Of a stretch of DNA of 27,161 bases, positions 1 to 7,585 are shown one piece after another (the first letter of the stretch is position 1; each line of letters begins with the position of its first letter). The DNA is from Clostridiales bacterium (GTDB lineage: Bacteria; Bacillota; Clostridia; Oscillospirales; Acutalibacteraceae): contig JAHZIE010000021.1 of the NCBI GenBank assembly GCA_019419895.1, positions 1 to 27,161 of the forward strand, in the 5' to 3' direction. Position numbers and translations under genes: made by a program. The notes beneath the pieces are model-generated. The model worked only from the letters and a program-made list of their open reading frames with translations. It was not told where the DNA came from and ran no database searches.

Positions 1-69
1 GGTGATACCGCCCGCCCAGATGTCCGTCCAGATTTTGTCCACTTTATTTTTGATTGCGCCTGTAATCAT
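1..69 (-). CDS. hsdM: Type I restriction-modification DNA methyltransferase, N-terminus (partial)
   Basis: The first 23 codons of a minus-strand gene are visible and the gene runs off the window edge. They begin MITGAIKNKVDKIW and continue with TDIWAGGIT, which is the typical start of HsdM, the modification subunit of type I restriction systems (N-terminal helical domain, before the SAM-binding part). HsdM uses SAM to methylate adenine in the recognition site and is needed for both methylation and cleavage complexes. Its ATG overlaps the TGA stop of the upstream XRE gene as ATGA, so translation is probably coupled. No catalytic motif is in view, so whether the gene is intact cannot be judged. 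Confidence 0.8.
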   Translation of the reverse strand, partial: MITGAIKNKVDKIWTDIWAGGIT

Positions 70-293
70 GCGTCTTTTCCTCCATTTGATTTATCTGTAA
101 TAAACTCCATTACGCCGCCTATATTGCAGTTTAACACTTTGCGGATTTTCGCCATACTGTCCATCGAGACCGGCTCGCCTTTGCTCAGACGCGCTAAAAC
201 ATTGGCGCTGATTTTCGCGCGATGCATCATATCGGTTTTGCTCAATCCAAGATCAATGAGTTTTTCCCAAAGGAGATTGTAACTGATTGCCAT
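66..293 (-). CDS. Small XRE-family helix-turn-helix regulator
   Basis: A 75-residue protein made almost entirely of a Cro/C1-type helix-turn-helix: residues about 8-65 include LGLSKTDMMHRAKIS as the first helices and SKGEPVSMDSMAKIRKVL as recognition and following helices, then a short tail. The length is usual for stand-alone YozG-like XRE proteins. The ATG is preceded by AGGAGG with 6-nt spacing. It is the first gene of an operon with hsdM (4-nt ATGA overlap), so it most likely controls expression of the restriction-modification operon, perhaps autoregulating; that role is inferred from position only. Confidence 0.85.
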   Translation of the reverse strand: MAISYNLLWEKLIDLGLSKTDMMHRAKISANVLARLSKGEPVSMDSMAKIRKVLNCNIGGVMEFITDKSNGGKDA

Positions 294-321
294 TGTCTGC
301 CTCCTGAATTTTTCTAATCCC

Positions 322-350
322 AGTATAATACAATCCGATTAAAAAGACAA
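322..350 (-). promoter_or_regulatory. Sigma-A promoter of the XRE-hsdM operon
   Basis: On the minus strand there is TTGTCT (345-350), a 17-nt spacer and TATACT (322-327). This sits about 30 nt upstream of the XRE start codon and its AGGAGG ribosome binding site. Match to consensus is good but not perfect at -35. Confidence 0.6.
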
Positions 351-421
351 ACACATTTCACGAAATTATGACTATAAAAGAAGAATAAAGCCGGCCGGCT
401 ATCCGACTGTCCATCCAACCA

Positions 422-655
422 TTAAGTGGGAACAGGATGACCATGTGGACAGCCTGTTCCTTTTTCCTGAATAACAGGCTCCTTCCCAATCATCCAGTTC
501 ATAAATCGCGTCGTAGATACCTCACCGTTCTGTATCTGCTTTTCGCGCCGCCCAGCTTCTTTTTGGAACTGCCGGAGAGCTGCTTTCACCCTTTGGATCT
601 GTTCCTGCGGAGCAAGATTTTTTTCCAGCTTCTTAATGCTGTTGCGCCAGAACAT
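422..655 (-). CDS. Hypothetical protein, possibly mobile-element debris
   Basis: An open frame of 77 codons with a weak ribosome binding site (GGGAG close to the ATG). The product is basic and helical with heptad-like spacing in its first 45 residues (KKLEKNLAPQEQIQRVKAAL), then a tail rich in Gly, Pro and His that coincides with a plus-strand terminator hairpin. I do not recognise the family. Its 5' end abuts the decayed serine recombinase on the other strand, so it may be a remnant of the same mobile element, truncated or fused at either end. It could also be a chance frame. Confidence 0.3.
   Translation of the reverse strand: MFWRNSIKKLEKNLAPQEQIQRVKAALRQFQKEAGRREKQIQNGEVSTTRFMNWMIGKEPVIQEKGTGCPHGHPVPT
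429..465 (+). terminator. Putative rho-independent terminator, plus orientation
   Basis: GGAACAGG (429-436) pairs with CCTGTTCC (453-460) across a 16-nt loop and is followed by TTTTT. It would stop plus-strand transcription, but no plus-strand gene lies just upstream in the window, which fits a leftover of a lost element gene. The minus direction lacks a T tract. Confidence 0.4.
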
Positions 656-1201
656 ATACTCCCGCTTATGAGGAACAGCTTCGGGAATACAAGGAATACG
701 CTGAGAAAAACGTGATCACAATTCCGCGCGGTTACATCAGCCGGGCGCTTTTCGCCAAGATGGACAACCGCCCAGAATTTCAGAGTATGGTGCAGGACAG
801 AGCAAAAGGACTGTTTGATACTACGCGGAGGGCGAAATGGTTCGCAGCATTATCACCTCTCTGAATGAACGGCATATCCTGACGCAAAAACAGAAGCCAT
901 TCCGTCCCCACAGCCTTCACAGTGTCATGTCTAGCCGGAAATCGGTATAAAGACATAGTAGTCCCAGACGATGTGGCGAGCATTATCCCCAGAGATTTGC
1001 AGATGAGGGTGAAAAAACAAGCGGATTCCAGCAAGGACAAAAGCTGGGGAAGAATATCCGCTGACCGCCAAGCTGCTTCGCGGTCACCGCGGGCGGATGA
1101 TGATTGGCGAGAGCGGTAAATCCCACACAGGTGCTATCCATCAATATTACAAATCTATCAGATTTCCACTTTTTCATTGCTTTCCCTTCCCTCTCTCATA
1201 A
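640..1201 (+). pseudogene. Decayed large serine recombinase (TnpX/TndX-like)
   Basis: Four fragments in different frames line up in order with large serine recombinases of mobile elements. About 650-830: EEQLREYKEYAEKN and then GYISRALFAKMDNRPEFQSM, with AKGLFD, which matches the N-terminal resolvase domain. About 826-930: YYAEGEMVRSIITSLNERH and PFRPHSLHSVMSSRK, matching the recombinase domain. About 943-1050: RYKDIVVPDDVASIIPRDL. About 1036-1201: EEYPLTAKLLRGHRGRMMIG, ESGKSHTGAIHQYYKS, matching the zinc ribbon. The start with the catalytic serine is missing, a large central part is deleted, at least three frameshifts separate the pieces, and the zinc-ribbon cysteines are replaced (RGHRG where CGHCG is usual, YYKS where YYKC is usual). 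It is therefore inactive. Similarity is judged by eye from known family motifs. Confidence 0.75.
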
Positions 1202-1266
1202 ATGAATAAAAATGGAATTCCCTGCCCAAAATAGTGGTAGAGAAAATATGGAAAAGGGAGATTTTT

Positions 1267-2505
1267 ATGGAAATGAAAGCGGAAACAAAACCTTTATGGC
1301 CGAAAGAAATCTGTCCCCCGGCTACCTATCCCTGGCTTTATCAAAATGAAAAATGTGAGGTCTTAATCATCGGCGGAGGGATTCTGGGCGCTTTTACCGC
1401 CCATGCTTTAGCTCAGTCCGGCACGGATACTGTCCTGATATCGGAATCCCCCATTGGATATGGCGGGACAAGCTATTCCAACGGTGTGATGTATTATGAC
1501 GACGACATCGGCTTGGAAAAGGCCGGAAAATTATATGGCAGCGATCACGCGGCCGGTCTTTTCCAACTGAGAACAAAAGGCATGGATGAACTGGAAAGCC
1601 TAATCCAGTCCCTGCCTGGAGATACCGGTTACCGCCGTGCCAATTGCCTGACCATGACCTTCCAGGAGGGGGAGGCCGCTGACCTTCACAGGGAATATCT
1701 GCTCCGCCGGCACAACCAGTTCGATGTTGAATTTTTCGACAGTTCCAAAGAACAGGAGCTTTTTTCCTTTGATATCCCCGCTGGTATTTTTGGAAAAAGT
1801 CTTGCTGCTGTAGTTGATCCCTATCGATTGACTCACGCGCTGCTACAGGATGCCTCAAACACAGGCGTAAGAATCTATGAAAATACCTCCGCCTGTGAAA
1901 TACACCATTCCTCCGATTCTTCCAGATGCTATGAGGTAGAATGTTCCGGCCTCCATCTGATAGAAGCGGAAAAGATCATTCTCACCGCGGGACTGGGATG
2001 TGAAAAATTTGTCCCCCTGTGCAATATCCGTACTTCTTTTTCCATCGCCACCGCACCAATTGATTCCTTTACCGGCTGGCCCGAAAAGTGTTTGATTCGC
2101 ACTCTTGGTTCTACGCAAATAGAATGCAGTATTACCCCGGATAACCGCATTCTGATCACCGGACTTGATTCCGGTCTGATTCATAAAAACGGACGCTTGG
2201 CCGGTCTGATTCCCCTCCCCGCTCTGGAAGAAAAGAAATACCAACAGCTTAGTGATATTCTGGAAAAGCTTTTTCCTGGGATCCGAGGAAAACAACCGAA
2301 ATACCAGTATACCGGCCGGTATCTAAAAACCGATGACGGCCTTCCTGTCATTGGTGAGTTAAAGGATTACGACGGCGCCTATTTTGCCGTATGCAGCGAA
2401 AGGAACAGCACCCTTTATGCTTTTCTTTCAAGCCGGCTGCTTCTTGAGCTTTATCATGGCAAAACCCCGGAAATACTTCACTGGTTTTCTCCGGAACGGC
2501 AATAA
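1267..2505 (+). CDS. FAD-dependent oxidoreductase, DAO family
   Basis: A 412-residue protein with the dinucleotide-binding glycine motif GGGILG at residues 36-41 of a beta-alpha-beta fold (VLIIGGGILGAFTAHALA). The C-terminal part has the fold pattern of the D-amino-acid oxidase/glycine oxidase family: a substrate-domain strand pair (ILITGLDSG), then DDGLPVIGELKDYDGAYFAV. The ATG at 1267 was chosen over the GTG at 1234 because AAAAGGGAG lies 6 nt upstream of it. No signal peptide or membrane segment is evident, so it should be cytoplasmic and oxidise an amine or amino acid, but the substrate cannot be told. It stands alone between the recombinase remnant and the converging ftsZ. The usual C-terminal glycine-rich motif (GHG type) appears replaced by CSERNSTLYAF, as in less characterised members. 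Confidence 0.8.
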   Translation: MEMKAETKPLWPKEICPPATYPWLYQNEKCEVLIIGGGILGAFTAHALAQSGTDTVLISESPIGYGGTSYSNGVMYYDDDIGLEKAGKLYGSDHAAGLFQLRTKGMDELESLIQSLPGDTGYRRANCLTMTFQEGEAADLHREYLLRRHNQFDVEFFDSSKEQELFSFDIPAGIFGKSLAAVVDPYRLTHALLQDASNTGVRIYENTSACEIHHSSDSSRCYEVECSGLHLIEAEKIILTAGLGCEKFVPLCNIRTSFSIATAPIDSFTGWPEKCLIRTLGSTQIECSITPDNRILITGLDSGLIHKNGRLAGLIPLPALEEKKYQQLSDILEKLFPGIRGKQPKYQYTGRYLKTDDGLPVIGELKDYDGAYFAVCSERNSTLYAFLSSRLLLELYHGKTPEILHWFSPERQ

Positions 2506-2717
2506 TAAATTTTTCCAGTATCTTTATTGTTGTAGGCTTCCCTGATATCAACGATATTTTGACAAGGACGATCCAATTAAAGGAACAGAAGAGAAGCCTA
2601 TTCCAAGCTGTGGAAATAATCCGATTTTTCATAAAATGCTTCAGGTACAGGCATTATTATATTTTTACCAAAAGAACTTCTCAGGTTTTCTATCTTCTTA
2701 TATTTCCTGTAGTTTCA

Positions 2718-3926
2718 TTATTCCAGGAACAGCAAAAAAGAGAGACGTAATTTTATTACGTCTCTCTTTTTATAATTGACAGCAATTTCTCTTCTCTCAA
2801 AAATCTCCCTACTATTCTTGAACTCTTCGTCTTCTTTATCATCCACAAAACGCTCCTGACGCTGCTTTGCAGGAGCGGCGTCCGCTCTCACGGAATTATT
2901 CTCAGAAGAAACGCTTCGGCTGCTTTCCGCTTCTTTCACATCATTCTCCAAAGCCTGTTCCGCGCTTCTGTCCTCGGCAAATCCAGTCGCGATTACAGTA
3001 ACGCTCATTTCGTCATTCATTTCATCATTGAAGCCCGCGCCCCAAATAATATTGGCATCCTCATGGGCCGCCGCATGTATCATCTCAGACGCCTGCTCAA
3101 CCTCATCCAAACCGATATCAGGAGAAGCGGTAATATTGATAATAACACCGCGCGCCCCACGAATAGATGTTTCCAGCAGCGGACTGGAAATCGCCATATT
3201 AGCGGCATTGACCGCCTTATCCTTGCCGGAGGCACGTCCAACGCCCATGTGGGCGTAGCCCGCGTCCTTCATGACAGAAGTCACGTCGGCAAAGTCAAGA
3301 TTAATCAATCCCGGCACCTGAATCAGTTCAGAAATGCTCTGCACACCCTGCCGGAGCACATCATCCGCAATGGCAAAACCGTTAAGCAGGGTGATTCTCT
3401 GCTCGCTGACGAGCTTCAGCCTTTCATTGGGAATAATAACCAGAGAATCTACATGCTCCCGTAATGCCGCAATGCCGGCTTCCGCCTGCTGCATCCTTCT
3501 TTTCCCCTCAAAGGAAAAGGGTTTGGTGACAATACCAACCGTCAAAATCCCCATTTCCTTCGCCATCTGAGCAACTACGGGCGCTGCTCCTGTACCGGTG
3601 CCTCCACCCATACCGGCAGTGATAAAAATCATATCTGTGCCCTTAATCGCGGCGCAAATCTCCTCACGGCTCTCCTCCGCAGCCTTTTGGCCAATTTCGG
3701 GTTTGGAACCAGCCCCCTGCCCCTTGGTAATCTTTTCTCCGATTTGAATCTTGTTGGTAGCCTGTGAGCGCACCAAGGCCATTTTATCCGTGTTAATCGC
3801 AATAAATTCAACACCCTGCACCCCGGAATTTACCATCTGATTAACCGCGTTTCCGCCGCCGCCGCCGACTCCAATTACTTTAATTTGAACTACTTCATCG
3901 ATATCGTCATCGTACTGAAAAGGCAT
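2718..3926 (-). CDS. ftsZ: Cell division protein FtsZ (C-terminal frame suspect)
   Basis: FtsZ is the tubulin-like GTPase that forms the Z ring at the future septum. The first ~320 residues are typical: GVGGGGGNAVN at the N-terminal nucleotide fold, the tubulin signature GGGTGTGAAP at residues 107-116, and the T7-loop sequence NLDFADV. ATG at 3926 has GGAGGAG upstream. The variable linker starts near residue 325. The tail is odd: the open frame passes through the whole terminator at 2735-2771 and stops only at 2718, so an mRNA ending at the terminator would have no stop codon. In the +1 frame from about 2815 the tail reads IVGRFLREEKLLSIIKRET and stops at 2756 inside the stem, resembling the conserved FtsZ C-terminal peptide (IPxFLR). 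A one-base indel near 2810-2820 is likely. It is the last gene of the dcw cluster, with no ftsA beside it. Confidence 0.93.
   Translation of the reverse strand: MPFQYDDDIDEVVQIKVIGVGGGGGNAVNQMVNSGVQGVEFIAINTDKMALVRSQATNKIQIGEKITKGQGAGSKPEIGQKAAEESREEICAAIKGTDMIFITAGMGGGTGTGAAPVVAQMAKEMGILTVGIVTKPFSFEGKRRMQQAEAGIAALREHVDSLVIIPNERLKLVSEQRITLLNGFAIADDVLRQGVQSISELIQVPGLINLDFADVTSVMKDAGYAHMGVGRASGKDKAVNAANMAISSPLLETSIRGARGVIINITASPDIGLDEVEQASEMIHAAAHEDANIIWGAGFNDEMNDEMSVTVIATGFAEDRSAEQALENDVKEAESSRSVSSENNSVRADAAPAKQRQERFVDDKEDEEFKNSREIFERREIAVNYKKRDVIKLRLSFLLFLE
2735..2771. terminator. Bidirectional terminator between oxidoreductase and ftsZ
   Basis: A perfect 16-bp stem, AAAAAGAGAGACGTAA (2735-2750) with TTACGTCTCTCTTTTT (2756-2771), closes a 5-nt loop. 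Both directions have A and T tracts, so it can end the plus-strand oxidoreductase transcript and the minus-strand dcw transcript. The minus-strand stem contains TAA TAA in the frame +1 to the long ftsZ reading frame. Confidence 0.9.
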
Positions 3927-4007
3927 CGTACTCTCTCCTCCACGTTTATTTTAACTTTTCTTTTCAACAGCCTGTCCCATGTTGCACCAGCCTGTGTTAA
4001 AAAGGGA

Positions 4008-4063
4008 ATTATACCTCTAGTCTATACTCTTATTATGGTATCACTTTTTCACCAAAAGCGCAA
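4008..4063 (-). promoter_or_regulatory. Putative ftsZ promoters
   Basis: The 175-nt gap before ftsZ holds two candidate minus-strand promoters. One is TTGCGC (4058-4063), a 17-nt spacer and TACCAT (4035-4040). The other is a perfect TATAAT (4008-4013) with no good -35 box. Separate transcription of ftsZ from the rest of the cluster is plausible, as known in other Firmicutes, but both matches are only partial. Confidence 0.4.
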
Positions 4064-4101
4064 TATATTGTATTGTAAAAAAGCTATGAATTTTCTTATT
4101 T

Positions 4102-5076
4102 TTATCCCCGCGGAGCACTGGAAGATGCATTTTCTCCGGAGGAAGCGGAATCGGGTGGGATGACGACCGTGGGAGTATCATAGTCCGGGTCAAAAATAGG
4201 CTTGTTTTCGTTGACAGAAAAATCTAAAGTGCCCGCCTCGTCCTCCGCGATATATTGTTCAATCAGCAGCTTTGCGTTTTCCATCTTTGTCTGGATATTG
4301 GTAGTAGTTCCAAGCTTAATCTGAATTCTGCCGGCATAATCCAGGGTGATGGAAACCCCTTGGAAAGTTATCGATCGAATCTGCGTCAGACCGCTGTTGG
4401 CTACTGCGTTCAGGGTATCTGTCAGAATTTCATCCATAGGAATGGCGTCTTCCTGTCCGCTTTCCTCCGAAAGCGTGTAGGAAAGCGGTTTTCCCACTTC
4501 GGCGGAAGAAACCGGAAGCCCGTTAATTTCCAGAAGCACCTCAGGCTGGGAGCCATCCGCTGGTCCAAGCACCTTTCCCTTTTGGCTGATTATCATCTGC
4601 TGACCATCCAAATTGAGGATAGCGGCAGGCTGGGCCATTACAACAGAAATTTTTAACGTATTGGGGAGCCCTATTTTCACCTGTGCGCTTTCAATATAGG
4701 GCAGCTTTGTCTCAATATTCTCCGCCGCCTGGCTCCGCCTGCACATAAAAAGGTTCTCCCCCGTCTGAATACCAGAGGCTTCTATGATTTGTTCCTCTGT
4801 ATAGACAGATTCTCCTGAAACGGAAAATTGTTCAATTTCAAACAAAACGGTCAGGGAAAGGGTGACAAAAACCAGAATAACAAGGAAAATTAAAAAGCAG
4901 GAAACCAGCTTAAGCCTGCGCCTTCTTTTTTTTCCTGCCCCCTTTCCCTTTGGCCGCCCTTCATTTTCCGGTCTCCTGGAATAAGTATTGGCGGTTCTGG
5001 GGATGCCGCGCGTCATATGCACATTTTTTGACCTGCCTGGCGAGCCGCCTGTCCTTGGAATGTTTTTTCCTGCCAT
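4102..5076 (-). CDS. divIB: Cell division protein DivIB/FtsQ
   Basis: A 324-residue bitopic membrane protein. Residues 1-56 are a very basic, Arg/Lys/Gly-rich cytoplasmic tail, 57-79 are a single membrane helix (LVSCFLIFLVILVFVTLSL), followed by a POTRA domain (FEIEQFSVSGESVYTEEQII to about 150) and a beta domain, with an acidic, Ser/Pro-rich C-terminus. DivIB binds FtsL and DivIC and stabilises the septal synthase. The start at 5076 has AGAGGT 7 nt upstream; it lies inside murA, giving a 64-nt overlap. A second in-frame ATG at 5016 overlaps the murA stop as ATGA but has no ribosome binding site, and would give a protein 20 residues shorter. Confidence 0.88.
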   Translation of the reverse strand: MAGKNIPRTGGSPGRSKNVHMTRGIPRTANTYSRRPENEGRPKGKGAGKKRRRRLKLVSCFLIFLVILVFVTLSLTVLFEIEQFSVSGESVYTEEQIIEASGIQTGENLFMCRRSQAAENIETKLPYIESAQVKIGLPNTLKISVVMAQPAAILNLDGQQMIISQKGKVLGPADGSQPEVLLEINGLPVSSAEVGKPLSYTLSEESGQEDAIPMDEILTDTLNAVANSGLTQIRSITFQGVSITLDYAGRIQIKLGTTTNIQTKMENAKLLIEQYIAEDEAGTLDFSVNENKPIFDPDYDTPTVVIPPDSASSGENASSSAPRG

Positions 5077-6332
5077 TCATCGCACCTCTTAATTTTTGCT
5101 CCAATACGATACAAGGCTTCTTCAATCTTCTCATAGCCCCGATCGATGTGCTTGAGTCCTGTAATTTCAGATTCTCCCAAAGCGGCCAGAGCCGCGACCA
5201 CCAAAGCGGCTCCCCCTCTGAGATCCTCCGCCTCTACCTTTTCCCCATAAAGTTCCGGTACGCCGTGGACAATCGCTTTCCTTCCAGAAAGAACAATATC
5301 CGCACCCATCCGGTTGAGCCCTTCCACATGTTTATATCTGCTCTGGAATATATTCTCTTCAAAAAGGGTGGTTCCCCTGCTTTTACACAATGCGGCCATA
5401 ACCGGCGCCTGAGCATCGGTGGGAAAGCCGGGGTAAGGTTCTGTGTGAATTTCACCCCCGCCTTTGAGAACAGGAGGACCCTTAATCCACAGGCGGGAGG
5501 GTCCGGACTGAATGGTACAGCCTGCCCTCTGCAGGATATCCATGACCGGAGACAGATGTTCCGGAATTACAGGAAACAGGGAAATCTCTCCTCCCGTTGC
5601 CGCCGCGGCCGCCAGATAAGTCGCCGCGGTAATCCTGTCCGGAATAATCTGATGCTCTGTGCCGTAAAGAGCCGGAACTCCTTCAACGGTGACGACATTG
5701 CTCCCCACACCTGCAATATGGGCGCCGCACCGAATAAGATAATGGGCCAAATCCTCTATTTCAGGTTCTCTTGCCGCATTTTCTATGACGGTGGTCCCCT
5801 CCGCCAGACAAGCGGCGATCATAATATTTTCCGTCGCTCCCACACTGGGAAATTTTAGCAAAATGCGACAGCCTTTCAGCCGGCCTTCCACACGGCAGTC
5901 CATAAAGCCATCCTGCTGTTCCATCCTCATTCCCATCTGGCGAAACGCCGCCAAATGGATGTCGATGGGTCTAGGGCCCAGATCACAGCCGCCAGGCTGA
6001 TAAAGCCTTGCACGGGACATTCTTGCCAAAACAGGCCCTAAAAAGACGATGGAGGAACGCATTCCTCTCATAAGCTCCTCTGTTATTTCAAACCTGCAAA
6101 ATCCGGTGGTATCCACCAGGATGGTGTTTCCTGTCCGCGCCACAGAACAGCCAAGATGCGATAAAATCCGGCAGGCATATTCCACATCGGAAAGCTGCGG
6201 GCAATTATGTAAGACACTCACGCCCCGGGTGACAAGAGTTGCAGCGAGGATAGGCAAAACGCTGTTTTTTGCTCCATGCACGGTTATGGAGCCGTTGAGG
6301 GGGGCCCCTCCGCTGATAATCAATTTTGACAT
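5013..6332 (-). CDS. murA: UDP-N-acetylglucosamine 1-carboxyvinyltransferase MurA
   Basis: MurA transfers enolpyruvate from PEP to UDP-GlcNAc, the first committed step of peptidoglycan synthesis. Starting at ATG 6332, with GAGAGGG 8 nt upstream, places the catalytic lysine at residue 22 (GAKNSVLPILAAT), as in known MurA proteins; a GTG at 6341 is the alternative. The PEP- and fosfomycin-binding cysteine is present in QPGGCDLGPRPID (Cys116), so the enzyme should be of the fosfomycin-sensitive type. The C-terminus is about 20 residues longer than usual (439 aa), because the gene runs 64 nt into divIB. It follows murG after about 106 nt. Confidence 0.95.
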   Translation of the reverse strand: MSKLIISGGAPLNGSITVHGAKNSVLPILAATLVTRGVSVLHNCPQLSDVEYACRILSHLGCSVARTGNTILVDTTGFCRFEITEELMRGMRSSIVFLGPVLARMSRARLYQPGGCDLGPRPIDIHLAAFRQMGMRMEQQDGFMDCRVEGRLKGCRILLKFPSVGATENIMIAACLAEGTTVIENAAREPEIEDLAHYLIRCGAHIAGVGSNVVTVEGVPALYGTEHQIIPDRITAATYLAAAAATGGEISLFPVIPEHLSPVMDILQRAGCTIQSGPSRLWIKGPPVLKGGGEIHTEPYPGFPTDAQAPVMAALCKSRGTTLFEENIFQSRYKHVEGLNRMGADIVLSGRKAIVHGVPELYGEKVEAEDLRGGAALVVAALAALGESEITGLKHIDRGYEKIEEALYRIGAKIKRCDEWQEKTFQGQAARQAGQKMCI

Positions 6333-6438
6333 ATTACGCACCCTCTCGCACTAAAAGCTCTTATGAAAGATACCCTATTCTATGCGCCGGCGAGAAAAGG
6401 TGTGAAAAAGGAAGAATGCAACGCCGCTGCCCGATTTT

Positions 6439-7569
6439 TCAGCCAGTCTTCCGGACTGAATCCAGAATGATCCGATAGATACGTTCGTTCGCGTCGATAA
6501 TTGCCAGTTTTTGCGCGTTTCTTCCATATTCCCTGAGAAGCTCCGGATCAGAAAGGATTTCCTCCACCATATGACAGAGTCCTTTCCCAGTAAGATCCTT
6601 CTCCTCAATCAAAACCCCGGCCTTTCTGTCGGAAAGGGAACGGGCGTTGTAATATTGATGATTTTCCGCTACATTGGGGGAGGGGATTAAAATGGCCGCC
6701 TTGCCCAAAATCTGAAGCTCGCTGACCGTCATGGCGCCGGCGCGGCAGATAACCAAATCGGCAGCAGCCATGCAGTCCGGCATATTATGAATATATTCCC
6801 TGACATCCAGATTGGGATGCTTTGACAGCTCCACCCCTTTTTCCCTAAGCAACTCGGGAAACCAGCCCCCATACTTCCCATAAGCATGGATATGCTGGTA
6901 ACGGTCGTCCTTTGCGGAAACACTGATGACCTCCGCCACCGCCCGGTTGATTTGTTCCGCCCCAAGGCTTCCTCCTATGGAAAGGATCACAGGGCGGCTG
7001 TCAAGCCCCAGCTTTTTTCTTGCCGCGTTTTTGTCAGCAAAAATCATCTCCTGCCTTACCGGATTTCCCGTTACCTCAACCTTTCCGGCATACCGGGCAT
7101 CCAGCCTTTTCTTCGCGTCCTCCATGGCAACGAGAATTTTCGTCACGTCTTTGGCCAACATTTTGGTTGTCACACCGGGAAAGGCGTTGGATTCATGCAC
7201 CAATACGGGAATTCCCATTCTCGCCGCCTTCCGCAGCACGGGCCCGCAGACATATCCGCCAGTTCCAACGCAGATGTCAGGCTGAAACTCCCGGATGATT
7301 CTCTTGGATTCAGCTGTGGCGGAAAAAATTCGTTTGACGGCAACTAGATTGTGAGTAATCCCATGCCAGTTCAGCTTTCTCAGAAAGCCCGAAACTGTAA
7401 CTGACCGAAAAGGGAATCCCGCCTTGGGTACCAGAGTTTCTTCCATCCCTCCCTTAGATCCCACAAACAAAATTTCGGCGTTTGGCTTTTGGCTTTTCAC
7501 ATAGCCCGCAATCGCCAGCGCCGGATTAATATGGCCGGCGGTTCCTCCGCCGGCGAATAAAATTTTCAT
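6439..7569 (-). CDS. murG: UDP-GlcNAc:lipid I N-acetylglucosaminyltransferase MurG
   Basis: MurG adds GlcNAc to lipid I at the inner face of the membrane to make lipid II. The 376-residue protein has the two GT-B fold halves: GGGTAGH at residues 7-13, the second glycine loop GGSLGAEQINR, and the donor-binding CRAGAMTVSEL. The length is normal. The gene starts 16 nt after ftsW, so the two are co-transcribed and probably translated together. Confidence 0.96.
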   Translation of the reverse strand: MKILFAGGGTAGHINPALAIAGYVKSQKPNAEILFVGSKGGMEETLVPKAGFPFRSVTVSGFLRKLNWHGITHNLVAVKRIFSATAESKRIIREFQPDICVGTGGYVCGPVLRKAARMGIPVLVHESNAFPGVTTKMLAKDVTKILVAMEDAKKRLDARYAGKVEVTGNPVRQEMIFADKNAARKKLGLDSRPVILSIGGSLGAEQINRAVAEVISVSAKDDRYQHIHAYGKYGGWFPELLREKGVELSKHPNLDVREYIHNMPDCMAAADLVICRAGAMTVSELQILGKAAILIPSPNVAENHQYYNARSLSDRKAGVLIEEKDLTGKGLCHMVEEILSDPELLREYGRNAQKLAIIDANERIYRIILDSVRKTG

Positions 7570-7585
7570 TCACCAAGCCCTCCCT

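Noticed and set aside
4950..5858. Plus-strand open frame of 302 codons
   Set aside because: It is antisense to divIB and murA, both supported by motifs; the product looks like a random reverse-strand translation.
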